The position numbers and the translations under genes were made by a program. A stretch of DNA of 41,825 bases from Deltaproteobacteria bacterium (lineage in GTDB: Bacteria; Desulfobacterota; GWC2-55-46), in the NCBI GenBank assembly GCA_020846435.1, contig JADLDY010000017.1, forward strand, positions 1 through 41,825. Reading direction: 5' to 3'. The notes under the pieces are model-generated. The model was not told the DNA's origin and searched no databases. It saw only the letters and a list, made by a program, of their open reading frames with translations. Within the stretch, counting starts at the first letter, position 1. Each line of letters begins with the position of its first letter. Below are positions 1 through 8,012 of this stretch, in pieces.

Positions 1-1876
1 AGACGTCAGTCGTCCTTGTCTTTTCCTTTATGAGGCGGCTCAGCTCCATGAGCACGACGTCGCCCTGCTGGTGTCCGTAGGTGTCGTTTATGGCCTTGAA
101 GTCGTCGGCGTCAAGCATGACTATGCCCATGTTGTACTTGTACCTCATGGCCCCCTTGAACTCGTCCCCTGCGGCCTCCATGAAGCGCCTCCTGTTGAAG
201 ACGCCTGTCAGCGGGTCCGTGACCGAGAGGGTCTCGATCTCCTTGTGTATGAGCGCGTTGTCGAGCGCTATCGTGAGCTGCGCCACGAGGTGCTCTACGT
301 GGGATATCTCGTCCTTGTCGTACGGCTTGATAGAGCCCAGGAGCAGCACCCCCTTGGGGCAGCCCTTGTAGCTCATCGGGAACCAGACCATGCCCGCTGG
401 CCTTACCTTCAGGAGCCCTGCCTCGAGGTTCATGTCGTTATCTGTAAGGTCCTGCAGGAGCAGGGTCTTCTGCTCATGCACGCACCTTCCGGCGAGCCCC
501 TCGCCCTTTGAGAGCTTCCTTATCTCGCCCTCTCCGGTGCCGCTGAAAGCCGCGGGCTTCAAGGAGCCTGCCGCCTCTTCATATATATAAATGACGCCAA
601 GCTGCGAGCCTGTAAGCTCTATTATCTTGAAGAGCGCCCGATCGAGGAGAGTGTCCGGGTCGTTGTACTGAATCAGTATCTCGGAGAGCTGGTTGAACCT
701 GTCGAGACGGGCCTCCCTCACCCTTATCGACTCGACCATCTGATTGAAGCCCCTGCCTATGCCCTCGAACTCATCCTTTGTCCTGATGTCGAGCTCCACG
801 TCGAGGTTCCCTGAGGCGGTCTCGTCCATGGCGGCCCTTATCATCTTGACTGGCCTTGAAGTGTCCCTGTAAATGACGCCCGCGAGGAGAAGGCTGAACA
901 GGACTCCGATGCCGGCCACGACAAGTATCTTTGAGCTTATCTCGGCTACGTGCTCTTCGGCCACGCTCACGTACTCAGCGACTGCAAGGGCGCCTATGGC
1001 CTCGCCCTTGAGGTTCAGTATCGGGTCTATCGCGAGGAAGACGCCTTCAGAGTTGAACTCGGTCTTGCCGAGATATCCGCTTCCGGCCGAAATAGCCGAG
1101 AGAGGGCCCTTTGGAAGGGTGGTCAGCGGGTAGAATATGCCGTTTGGAAGCCCGGTCGAAGCGACGACAGCGGGCTTGTCCGGCTGCTCGAACATGAAGA
1201 CCGCGCCCTTCGCGTTGAAGTACTCGTGTATGCTGCCGGAAAGCCAGCTGTTGCCGTTGACGAGCATGCCTGTCACAAACGCGCCGATGGTCCTGCCGTT
1301 GTCGAGGACCGGGACGACCGAGAACTGCATCATCCCTTTTGTGTCGACTCTTGAAGCGAGCTCCATGCTCTCGCGGCTTAAAAACTCCCGGCTCACGGTC
1401 TCGGTGGAAAGGACAGGCTCGCCGGTTGAAAGGGCCTTGCCTACCATGCCGTTAATGTCGAGCAGGTCCCCGAGCCTGTTGTTGCGCCGGGAGATGACAG
1501 TGCCTTTTTCGTCCACGACGGCCCAGTAGTTGACATAGGGCCTGACGACCGAGTACCTCTCAAGGGTCCCTCCGAGAGAGGCCGCGTCCTTCCTTATTAT
1601 GGAGAGCCTGTTCTGCTCGTCGCTCGCGGCCTGGAGCATGCCGTACTTCATCTGGTCGAGCCTTGAGTAATAGAGCCGCCAAGCCCCCTGCGTCTTTGCC
1701 TTCAGGTCGGCCATAGCCTCCTGCTCGACGTGGGAAGAGAAGGTCACTGAGGTGTAGTAATAAAAGCCTCCGGCAAGGACGGCGATTATCACGAGAAAGG
1801 CCAGAAGGGTCTTTGAGCCTATGGAGAGATAGAAACGCCAGTCGCTCCAGACGACCTTGAAAAGCTTTTTGGGCAT
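1..1876 (-). CDS. Membrane Cache-HAMP-GAF-GGDEF protein, probable diguanylate cyclase (3' end outside window)
   Basis: The minus strand is open from an ATG at 1876 to the left edge, about 625 codons. In order it shows a transmembrane helix (about residues 20-42), a periplasmic Cache-like sensor of about 270 residues, a second helix (about 316-336), a HAMP linker (RDTSRPVKMI onward), a GAF domain (about 400-545) and the start of a GGDEF domain: SVTDPLTGVFNRR near residue 550, then LDADDFKAINDTYGHQQGD. The GG(D/E)EF loop itself lies beyond the edge, so catalytic competence cannot be judged. The expected role is to make cyclic-di-GMP in response to an extracytoplasmic ligand. The ribosome binding site is weak. 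The gene follows hemEHY on the same strand but is 200 bp away with its own candidate promoter, so it is probably a separate unit. Confidence 0.88.
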   Translation of the reverse strand, partial: MPKKLFKVVWSDWRFYLSIGSKTLLAFLVIIAVLAGGFYYYTSVTFSSHVEQEAMADLKAKTQGAWRLYYSRLDQMKYGMLQAASDEQNRLSIIRKDAASLGGTLERYSVVRPYVNYWAVVDEKGTVISRRNNRLGDLLDINGMVGKALSTGEPVLSTETVSREFLSRESMELASRVDTKGMMQFSVVPVLDNGRTIGAFVTGMLVNGNSWLSGSIHEYFNAKGAVFMFEQPDKPAVVASTGLPNGIFYPLTTLPKGPLSAISAGSGYLGKTEFNSEGVFLAIDPILNLKGEAIGALAVAEYVSVAEEHVAEISSKILVVAGIGVLFSLLLAGVIYRDTSRPVKMIRAAMDETASGNLDVELDIRTKDEFEGIGRGFNQMVESIRVREARLDRFNQLSEILIQYNDPDTLLDRALFKIIELTGSQLGVIYIYEEAAGSLKPAAFSGTGEGEIRKLSKGEGLAGRCVHEQKTLLLQDLTDNDMNLEAGLLKVRPAGMVWFPMSYKGCPKGVLLLGSIKPYDKDEISHVEHLVAQLTIALDNALIHKEIETLSVTDPLTGVFNRRRFMEAAGDEFKGAMRYKYNMGIVMLDADDFKAINDTYGHQQGDVVLMELSRLIKEKTRTTDV

Positions 1877-2014
1877 GAAATAGGGCCTCGCGGGGAATTC
1901 CCTTGCATGGCAAGGTTACCCCTTATATCGGCCGGATACTTAAAAGACTTGAACTGATAGATAGTTACAGTGATTGGCGAGAATGGTTACACGGCGTGTT
2001 CAAAAAAAAGAGCG

Positions 2015-2043
2015 GAAATAAACATTTAAATACAGACTGTCAA
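2015..2043 (-). promoter_or_regulatory. Candidate promoter for the GGDEF gene
   Basis: On the minus strand there is a perfect TTGACA (2043-2038), a 17-nt spacer and a weaker TATTTC (2020-2015). It lies in the 200-bp gap after hemY and would give a leader of about 130 nt before the ATG at 1876. The -10 is poor, so this is a candidate only. Confidence 0.35.
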
Positions 2044-2076
2044 ACCTTGAGTTTGCGCGCACGCGGCAGGCCGGGG

Positions 2077-3516
2077 CTAACCCTTCTCGAACTGGTGTAT
2101 TATCTTCTTTGCCACGACTTCGCCGTACCTTATGCTGTCGCTTATGCCGATGCCGTGATAGGCGCTCCCAGCGAGGTAGAGCCCTGGTATCGAAGCGACC
2201 CGCTCGTCGATCCATTTTACCCGCTCGTCATGGCCAATCGTGTACTGCGGCATGGATTTGCGCCAACGGAAGACCCTTGTGAGGACAGGCTCAGCCTCTA
2301 TGCCCATTATGTCCCTGAGCTCCTCTTTCACCATCTTCACCATCGCGGCGTCGTCGAGATCGACAAGCTCGGCGTTCTTCGACCCGCCGACAAAACAGCG
2401 GATGAGGACGGAGTCGTCAGGGGCGCGGTGGCTGAACTTCACGGAAGTCCAGGTAGCCGCCATTATCCGCCTCTTTTCGACCTTCGGCACGACAAAACCA
2501 AAGCCGTTCAAGGGGTGCTTTATGTCCTTTTTCCTGAAGGCTATCGAGACGGTCGCGGTGGAGACATAGGGGATCGTCCTGAGCTTGTCTGAAAGACCCT
2601 GGTCGACTCCGGCAAGGAGGTTGGAGGCCGCCCATGCAGGGGCCGCGACCACAAGAGCGTCCGCGTCCATCTTCTCGCCGCCTTCGAGCGTGACAAGATA
2701 GCGGCCGTCCTTTTTCTCTATCGTGCTCACGGCCGCGCCGGTACGAAGAGAGGTCCTGTCCATCTTGGAGAGCCTCGAAGTGAGGGTGTCTATAAGCTCG
2801 GAGAGGCCGTCCCTCATGGTCATGAACATGGTTATCCTGGGCTTTTGTCCGCCGGTGGCGCCTGCGGCAGGCTTTCTGGCCTTGTGCATGGACGCCATCT
2901 TCCTGACCATGCCCTTGATGAGGCTGCCGCTGTCCTCCTCGAGCTGGACGAACTTCGGGAAGCTCGCGCGCACAGACATGGTCTCAGGGTCTCCTGCGTG
3001 CACGCCGGCGACAAGCGGCTCGGCAATTTTATCGAGCGCCTCTTTCCCGAGGCGGCGCCTTACGAACTCGCCGAGGCTCTCGTCCGACGAATCTTTCTTT
3101 TTAGGGATGAACAGCTCCATGGCCATGCGTATCTTGCCGGGCCATGAGATGAGCGATGATGTCGCAAGCGGGAGTATCCTGGTGGGTATCATGAGGATGA
3201 CCCCCTCGGGCAGGACATGGAGCTTGCCGCCAGAGAGCACGAAGGTCTTCCTGTTCTTGTCGTTCGTCGGCAGGAGCTTGTCGGCAAGCCCGAGCCTCTT
3301 GATGAGTTCCATAGCCCAGGGCTTCTCGGAGAGGAAGCAGTCCGGGCCGCCCTCTATGAGGAAGCCCTCTGAGCGCTCGGTCCTTATGTTCCCTCCGAAC
3401 CGCTCACCCCGCTCAAGGAGGACTACCTCGAACTCCTCGTTCGAGCGGTGCTCGCGCAGGCTCCAGACGGCAGAAAGGCCGGCTATGCCTCCCCCGATTA
3501 CGACTACCCTTTTCAT
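2077..3516 (-). CDS. hemY: Oxygen-dependent-type protoporphyrinogen oxidase HemY
   Basis: This 479-residue FAD flavoprotein oxidises protoporphyrinogen IX to protoporphyrin IX, the penultimate step of the protoporphyrin branch of haem synthesis. The N-terminus has the dinucleotide-binding motif VVVIGGGIAGLSA followed by an acidic strand end (VVLLERGERFGGNIRTE). The C-terminus has the family's closing FAD-contact region (IPGLYLAGSAYHGIGISD). Length is normal. Its start overlaps the hemH stop by 4 nt (ATGA), so it is translationally coupled and last in hemE-hemH-hemY. The family classically uses O2 as acceptor. In an anaerobe it may use another acceptor, or the cell may meet oxygen; the sequence does not say. 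Confidence 0.93.
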   Translation of the reverse strand: MKRVVVIGGGIAGLSAVWSLREHRSNEEFEVVLLERGERFGGNIRTERSEGFLIEGGPDCFLSEKPWAMELIKRLGLADKLLPTNDKNRKTFVLSGGKLHVLPEGVILMIPTRILPLATSSLISWPGKIRMAMELFIPKKKDSSDESLGEFVRRRLGKEALDKIAEPLVAGVHAGDPETMSVRASFPKFVQLEEDSGSLIKGMVRKMASMHKARKPAAGATGGQKPRITMFMTMRDGLSELIDTLTSRLSKMDRTSLRTGAAVSTIEKKDGRYLVTLEGGEKMDADALVVAAPAWAASNLLAGVDQGLSDKLRTIPYVSTATVSIAFRKKDIKHPLNGFGFVVPKVEKRRIMAATWTSVKFSHRAPDDSVLIRCFVGGSKNAELVDLDDAAMVKMVKEELRDIMGIEAEPVLTRVFRWRKSMPQYTIGHDERVKWIDERVASIPGLYLAGSAYHGIGISDSIRYGEVVAKKIIHQFEKG

Positions 3517-4442
3517 TGCTTCTTTTCCGCCACCTTCTTGAGCATGGACGAGAGAAGGCTTACGAACCTGGGGTCCGTGTTAAGAGAGGGCGTGCGCCTG
3601 AACTCGACGCCCGTTTCAGCGGCAATTGACTTGAACAGTATATCGATGTCATAGAGCGTCTCGACATGGTCGGCGGCAAAGCCTATCGGGACGATTATGA
3701 CCCTTTTTTTGCCTCTTCTCGCCGCCTCTTTTATGATGTCCTCGGTATCCGGGCCTATCCACTGCCTGGGGCCCGCGCCCTTTGACTGGAAAGAGACCTT
3801 GAAGTCGGCCTTGCCTATTTTTTCCATCACGAACTCGGAGGCCTGCTTGACTACCATCTCATACGGGTCGCCCTCTACGGCCACGGCAGGGAGGGAGTGC
3901 GAGCTGAATATGATGAGAGAATCCTTCCTGTCGATGCCGGAAAGCTCTTTTTCGATGTTCTCGGCGATAAGGTCCCTGAACGGCCTTTCCATGTGCCAGC
4001 TGCCGAGCATCTCGACAGACGGCCCGCCATGGACTCCGACGGCCGCCTCGAGGTCTTCTATGTACGCTCCTGTGGCAACGAGCGAAAGGAAGGGCGACAT
4101 GATGACCGCTATGGCCTCGTCAACGCCGTCGGCCTTCATCTTACCTACGGTCTCGGCTATATAGGGGTGCCAGTAGCGCATGCCCACGTACGCCCTGTAC
4201 TCGTACCTGGCCTCGGGGTCGGCGTTGAGAATATCGGTGACAGCCTTGCCCTGAGCGAGGGTTATCTCCAGCAGGGGCGATTTGCCGCCTATGAGCCTGT
4301 ATCTTTCCCTGGCCTTGTCAATCAGCTCTTGCGTGGGTATCCTGCCCTTCAAGACATTCTTTACGAATGGCTCGACGCTCTCTATGGAATCCGCTCCTCC
4401 GAAAGCCAGCAGAAGTATGCCCTTTACAGGTTTGCCGCTCAT
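3513..4442 (-). CDS. hemH: Ferrochelatase HemH
   Basis: This 309-residue enzyme inserts Fe2+ into protoporphyrin IX. It begins with the usual GILLLAFGGADS strand, carries the ferrochelatase SSHSLP motif with its conserved histidine, and has the KGAGPRQWIGPDTED segment matching the family's GPWL.P.T signature. Length is typical of bacterial HemH. A good Shine-Dalgarno (AAGGAGA) lies 6 nt before the ATG at 4442. It is the middle gene of hemE-hemH-hemY, 42 bp after hemE, and overlaps hemY by 4 nt. No transmembrane helix is visible. Confidence 0.94.
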   Translation of the reverse strand: MSGKPVKGILLLAFGGADSIESVEPFVKNVLKGRIPTQELIDKARERYRLIGGKSPLLEITLAQGKAVTDILNADPEARYEYRAYVGMRYWHPYIAETVGKMKADGVDEAIAVIMSPFLSLVATGAYIEDLEAAVGVHGGPSVEMLGSWHMERPFRDLIAENIEKELSGIDRKDSLIIFSSHSLPAVAVEGDPYEMVVKQASEFVMEKIGKADFKVSFQSKGAGPRQWIGPDTEDIIKEAARRGKKRVIIVPIGFAADHVETLYDIDILFKSIAAETGVEFRRTPSLNTDPRFVSLLSSMLKKVAEKKQ

Positions 4443-4484
4443 CTTGTCTCCTTGAGATTTTTTACGAACGCCGGAATCAAGGCG

Positions 4485-5516
4485 TCACTTGGCGCTGAAC
4501 TCGTGTACCGCGTCGATGACCGCCCTTACATTGTCGACCGGGGTGCCGAGGATTATGCCGTGGCCCAGGTTGAAGATGTGGCCGGGCCTGCCCTCTGCCA
4601 TGTCGATTATCTCCTTGACCCTCTTCCTTATCTCGGAAGTGGGGCCGAAGAGCACGACCGGGTCGAGGTTGCCCTGTATGGCCTTGTTATGGCCGATGAT
4701 CTTCCAGGCGTCGTCGAGCCTTACCTTCCAGTCGACGCCTATGACATCTCCGCCGCCCTGGGTAACGAGGTCAAGATAGGTGCCGGTGTTGGTGCCGAAG
4801 TTTATTACAGGCACGCCTTTTTTGCTGACGGTCTCTATGATCCTCTTCGTGTACGGGAGAGCGAACTTCTTGAAGTCGTCAGGCCCCAGGCACCCTACCC
4901 AGCTGTCAAAGAGCTGGACTACCTGCGCGCCTGCGGCTATCTGGGCCTCGAGATAGACGATCACGACTTCGGATATCTTGTCCATGAGGATCTTCCAGCC
5001 CTCATGGTCCGAGTACATGAGCTTTTTGGTGTTGATGTAGTTCTTGGAGCCCTCGCCCTCTATGATGTAGCTCGCCAGCGTAAACGGCGCGCCGGAGAAG
5101 CCTATGAGTGGGACCTTTCCGTTGAGCTCCCTTTTCACCATCTTTATGGCTTCCAGAAGGTACGGGACATCCTGCTCTGGCTTTATGACCTTGACCGCGT
5201 CTATGTCCTTCCTTGTCCTCACGGGGTTGCTTATCGAGGGCCCCTCGCCCTTGGTGAACTCAAGGTTTATGCCCATACCGTCAAGCGGCAGGAGTATGTC
5301 GGCGAATATTATGGCCGCGTCCAGGTCGAACGCCTTTATCGGCTGGAGAGTGACTTCGCAGGCTATCTCCGGCTTTCTGCACATCTCGAGGAAGGAGTGC
5401 TTCTCCCTTATGGCCATGTACTCTTTCATGTAACGGCCTGCCTGGCGCATGAGCCACACAGGGGTGAACCCGGCCTTTTCCCTGCGGCATGCCTTCAAGA
5501 ACGCGTCGTTTGACAT
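4485..5516 (-). CDS. hemE: Uroporphyrinogen decarboxylase HemE
   Basis: This 343-residue cytosolic enzyme removes the four acetate carboxylates of uroporphyrinogen III to give coproporphyrinogen III. The signature PVWLMRQAGRYM near the N-terminus contains the substrate-binding arginines. GFSGAPFTLASY and the C-terminal FNLGHGI are also diagnostic. A strong Shine-Dalgarno (GAAGGAGAG) precedes the ATG. It is the first gene of hemE-hemH-hemY and is divergent from the cytochrome locus across a 346-bp gap. Together the two units link haem supply with heavy haem demand, although shared regulation is not shown. Confidence 0.95.
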   Translation of the reverse strand: MSNDAFLKACRREKAGFTPVWLMRQAGRYMKEYMAIREKHSFLEMCRKPEIACEVTLQPIKAFDLDAAIIFADILLPLDGMGINLEFTKGEGPSISNPVRTRKDIDAVKVIKPEQDVPYLLEAIKMVKRELNGKVPLIGFSGAPFTLASYIIEGEGSKNYINTKKLMYSDHEGWKILMDKISEVVIVYLEAQIAAGAQVVQLFDSWVGCLGPDDFKKFALPYTKRIIETVSKKGVPVINFGTNTGTYLDLVTQGGGDVIGVDWKVRLDDAWKIIGHNKAIQGNLDPVVLFGPTSEIRKRVKEIIDMAEGRPGHIFNLGHGIILGTPVDNVRAVIDAVHEFSAK

Positions 5517-5692
5517 AGGTACTCTCCTTCTCGATATTCAGTATTTAGAAACGGCGGCTTATGACAACGCACCGCTTTATAACGGGAAAACCACGAAACT
5601 CTTTACAAATACTCCAGCGTCGAAAAGGCTTTTCAACCTCTCGGCTGAAAACCAAGCATGCCATTATAGACATAACGGCCCATTTTTTCAAT

Positions 5693-5728
5693 AAATTTGA
5701 ACCGGCCTCAGGCCCGCTTCACAAATTT
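5693..5728. promoter_or_regulatory. Inverted repeat over the -35 region, possible operator
   Basis: AAATTTG (5693-5699) is complementary to CAAATTT (5722-5728), with a smaller inverted repeat GGCCT/AGGCC (5704-5714) between them. The right arm overlaps the -35 hexamer at 5718-5723. This is a plausible repressor site for the cytochrome operon, but the two palindromes are not exactly concentric, and no regulator family is recognised. Confidence 0.3.
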
Positions 5729-5746
5729 TTCAGGCTGCGCTATAAT
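5718..5746 (+). promoter_or_regulatory. Sigma-70-type promoter of the cytochrome locus
   Basis: TTCACA (5718-5723), a 17-nt spacer and a perfect TATAAT (5741-5746). It gives a leader of about 110 nt before the first gene at 5863. Confidence 0.65.
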
Positions 5747-5862
5747 GTGCATGGCTTTTCTCCTCAGGAACCCCTCACCCGCACATACCCGGCAGACACA
5801 GCGCGAAGAGACCATTTCATCCTGCCTGAGCAAAATCCATTACGGGATTTTCCGGCCTGGCC

Positions 5863-6462
5863 ATGAAAACCAAATCTTCGCGCCTCCTCGAGAGGGCCTT
5901 TAAAATCAGGTTCGGCCTCAAGCTCTGCCTCTTTACCCTGCTCGGCGGGGCAGGCCTCGTGGCGCTCCTGTACCTTTCCCTGGCAAGGACCCTCGGGGAG
6001 AGCTACGGAGAGGCCATCTACACGATCTACGAGCTCAAGATAAAGGTCCTCCCCCTCATATTCGCCTCTTTCTACTCGGTCCTGATACTCGGCCTCGTTA
6101 CCGTCGCGATCGCCGCCATCTCAATGCTTTTCTCGCACAGGATAGCCGGCCCCCTGTACCGGATGGAGAAAAACCTCGAGACAATAGCCTCAGGCGACCT
6201 TACGGTCGCTACGCGCTTCAGGGGACAGGACCAGCTGACTCTCCTCGCTGACGAGCTGAACGCCATGGTGAGGTCTTTGAACCACGCCACCCGCTCGACC
6301 GCTGAATCCCTCGAGGGGCTCCGTAAAGCCGAAGAAGCCCTGAAGGCCCTCCTTAACATGGACGACCCGCCCGAGAAAGAGCTGAAAGAGGCCATCGCGG
6401 ATGTCCGGGCGGCCGTCGAAGGCGTTAAAAGATCCGCTTCCTTCATAAGGGGCAGGCAGTGA
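5863..6462 (+). CDS. Small HAMP-only membrane protein (first of two)
   Basis: The 199-residue protein has two transmembrane helices (about 18-43 and 62-88) separated by a short periplasmic loop. A HAMP domain follows (about 89-140, starting SHRIAGPLYRMEKNL), then a charged helical tail of about 55 residues. There is no methyl-accepting, kinase, GGDEF or other output domain, and the loop is too short for a normal ligand-binding domain. The 7-haem cytochrome gene starts inside its stop codon, so the two are translationally coupled and possibly interact. It resembles a truncated chemoreceptor or kinase, or a membrane adaptor. Function is unknown. A similar protein is encoded at 7414. Confidence 0.85.
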   Translation: MKTKSSRLLERAFKIRFGLKLCLFTLLGGAGLVALLYLSLARTLGESYGEAIYTIYELKIKVLPLIFASFYSVLILGLVTVAIAAISMLFSHRIAGPLYRMEKNLETIASGDLTVATRFRGQDQLTLLADELNAMVRSLNHATRSTAESLEGLRKAEEALKALLNMDDPPEKELKEAIADVRAAVEGVKRSASFIRGRQ

Positions 6463-7265
6463 CCGGCCGCGCCGTGGCCGTGATACTTGCCCTTGTCCTG
6501 GCAATGGCCGCCGCGGCCATCTCCTTTTCCCAGTGGACGAGCTACCATGACTTTGAGAACAGGTGCCTGGACTGCCACATATCCAGGCCCTCTTCAGACA
6601 GCGACCCTGTGACCTTCTCAAAGGACATAAACCTGATGTGCGCCTCCTGCCACAAAAGCGAACAGGAGCTCTCGCACCCGGTCGGCATGAAGCCGTCTAT
6701 GAAAGTGCCGCAGGCCATGCCCCTTGACTGGAAGGGAGAGGTGACCTGCCTTACCTGCCATACGGCCCACAAGCGGGGGTTTGGCGGGTTTCACCTGAGG
6801 ACTGCGGCCTCAGGCGAGGGTTTTTGCGTGATGTGCCACGGCGACATGGACGAGGAGCTCCACAAGGTGTCGGTCGGCTCGGCGCACATCGGGGAGACCT
6901 CCACGCAGAGCTCTATCGGGTGGGAGCCGTACGAGGGGCTCGACGACCTGTCCATAAGGTGCCTGGCCTGCCATGACGCCGTCACGGCGAACGACTCGCT
7001 CGTTGAAAACCTCTCGATAAGGCGCGAGCTCTTCCACAACAGCAACAGTATAGGAGTGAGCCACCCCATCGGCGTCTCATACTTCGAGACGCGCCGCAGA
7101 TACAGGGGCGCGTACAGGCCTGTGGAAAAGCTCCCGAAGGAGATAAAGCTCTTCAACGGCATAGTCGGGTGCGCCACATGCCACAACCCGTACTCCAAGC
7201 GCCACGACGAGCTGGTGATGAGCAACGAGGGCTCTGCCCTGTGCCTGGGCTGCCATATAAAATGA
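6459..7265 (+). CDS. Seven-haem c-type cytochrome, membrane-anchored or secreted
   Basis: This 268-residue protein starts with GTG at 6459, overlapping the previous stop; AGGGG lies 7 nt upstream. An N-terminal hydrophobic helix (about 4-22) lacks a clear cleavage site and may be an anchor. Seven CXXCH motifs follow: CLDCH, CASCH, CLTCH, CVMCH, CLACH, CATCH and CLGCH. The CASCH...HPVGM...CLTCHTAH...CVMCH pattern is of the doubled-CXXCH (Paired_CXXCH_1) type. Additional histidines (HPVGM, HPIGV) could be distal ligands. It should transfer electrons in the periplasm, possibly from the inner membrane towards the outer surface. The coupled HAMP protein before it is an unusual partner. Confidence 0.88.
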   Translation: MTGRAVAVILALVLAMAAAAISFSQWTSYHDFENRCLDCHISRPSSDSDPVTFSKDINLMCASCHKSEQELSHPVGMKPSMKVPQAMPLDWKGEVTCLTCHTAHKRGFGGFHLRTAASGEGFCVMCHGDMDEELHKVSVGSAHIGETSTQSSIGWEPYEGLDDLSIRCLACHDAVTANDSLVENLSIRRELFHNSNSIGVSHPIGVSYFETRRRYRGAYRPVEKLPKEIKLFNGIVGCATCHNPYSKRHDELVMSNEGSALCLGCHIK

Positions 7266-7351
7266 AACAGTGCCCTTAAACGAAAAAGCAACCGGGTATT
7301 TTCACGGGGCACGGCCGCGAAACACGTAAATACAATTTAACTCGGCTTTAA

Positions 7352-7379
7352 TTGCCATTTAATAACAGCGTATTATGAT
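7352..7379 (+). promoter_or_regulatory. Candidate internal promoter before the second HAMP gene
   Basis: TTGCCA (7352-7357), a 16-nt spacer and TATGAT (7374-7379), in a 148-bp gap. It would let the genes from 7414 onward be expressed apart from the first two. Confidence 0.4.
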
Positions 7380-7384
7380 AGGCA

Positions 7385-7410
7385 CCTCCTGAAGGGGCCT
7401 GTCCAGGAGG
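7385..7410 (+). promoter_or_regulatory. Hairpin that pairs with the Shine-Dalgarno sequence of the next gene
   Basis: CCTCCTG (7385-7391) is perfectly complementary to CAGGAGG (7404-7410), with a 12-nt loop. The right arm is the very strong AGGAGG ribosome binding site of the gene at 7414. If transcription starts near 7386, as the promoter at 7352-7379 predicts, the left arm would lie at the extreme 5' end of the mRNA. Confidence 0.45.
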
Positions 7411-7413
7411 AGC

Positions 7414-8004
7414 ATGAAAAGCGAGTGGCTGCCCAGGTACAGCAGGAGACGGAAGTTTTTCATCAAGAAAAGCCTCCAGGGAAGGTTCATCGCAGGGTTC
7501 ACCCTGGCGGTCTTTCTCGGGCTTCTCGCCAACCTCCTTGTCTCTTATTTTTTAATTGACAGGGGACTTGATGAGGAGTTATATAAAATTCATCTAAAGA
7601 TAAGGACCACTTCCGGGATCGCGGTCCCTATCCTCGTAAAGCTGGGCGCGGTCACGGTCCCGTCGATACTCATTGTCTCAGGGGCAATAGGCTTTTTCCT
7701 CACGCGCAGCATAGAGCTGCCGCTCATTCAGTTCAGGGACGCCATACAGAGCAGGGCCAGAGGTGATTTTTCAACAGACCTTCCAAAAAACATGCCGCCG
7801 GAACTGGCGACAGCCTTTGACAACATGTCCCGCTCCCTGGGGGCTGTCTTTGTATCATTCAAGAAATACGCTATACTGTTCGATAAGGAGTCTCAACGGC
7901 TGACAAAGCCGCAGGCGGCCGGGGACGAGCTTAAAAGAGCACTTGAGGCCATAACAATGGCGAGGGAGAGCATCTCGCTGGAAATCTCAAAGTTCAAGGT
8001 CTGA
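7414..8004 (+). CDS. Small HAMP-only membrane protein (second of two)
   Basis: The 196-residue protein has the same layout as the one at 5863. A basic N-terminus is followed by a transmembrane helix (about 27-47), a short loop, a second helix (about 75-97), HAMP (about 98-150, TRSIELPLIQFRDAI) and a helical tail without an output domain. Sequence identity between the two is low, so they are structural rather than close paralogues. The PQQ-like propeller gene follows 8 bp later. It may be a membrane scaffold or signal adaptor for the cytochrome system; this is inferred from position only. Translation may be controlled by the hairpin covering its Shine-Dalgarno. Confidence 0.83.
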   Translation: MKSEWLPRYSRRRKFFIKKSLQGRFIAGFTLAVFLGLLANLLVSYFLIDRGLDEELYKIHLKIRTTSGIAVPILVKLGAVTVPSILIVSGAIGFFLTRSIELPLIQFRDAIQSRARGDFSTDLPKNMPPELATAFDNMSRSLGAVFVSFKKYAILFDKESQRLTKPQAAGDELKRALEAITMARESISLEISKFKV

Positions 8005-8012
8005 GAGGAACT

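Larger units (their letters stand above)
5517..5862. other. Divergent intergenic region between hemE and the cytochrome locus
   Basis: This 346-bp stretch has no credible gene. It holds a good rightward promoter (5718-5746), an inverted repeat overlapping that promoter (5693-5728) and, in the rightward leader, a small hairpin AAAATCC (5832-5838) / GGATTTT (5845-5851) ending 11 nt before the ATG at 5863. No Shine-Dalgarno is visible before that ATG. For leftward hemE I see only a weak candidate (TTGTCA followed by TACTGA at 18 nt). Confidence 0.6.

Noticed and set aside
1877-2076. RNA gene in the gap between hemY and the GGDEF gene
   Set aside because: No tRNA- or rRNA-like sequence and no convincing structure; only a candidate promoter is seen.
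3897-5513. Long plus-strand open frame (538 codons) opposite hemH and hemE
   Set aside because: The minus strand encodes clear HemH and HemE motifs here; the antisense frame is a by-product of GC-rich third codon positions and resembles no family.
5747-5862. GEMM-type cyclic-dinucleotide riboswitch before the cytochrome genes
   Set aside because: Such riboswitches precede cytochrome genes in some relatives, but the conserved core is not present here or in the gaps at 7266-7413 and 9147-9199.
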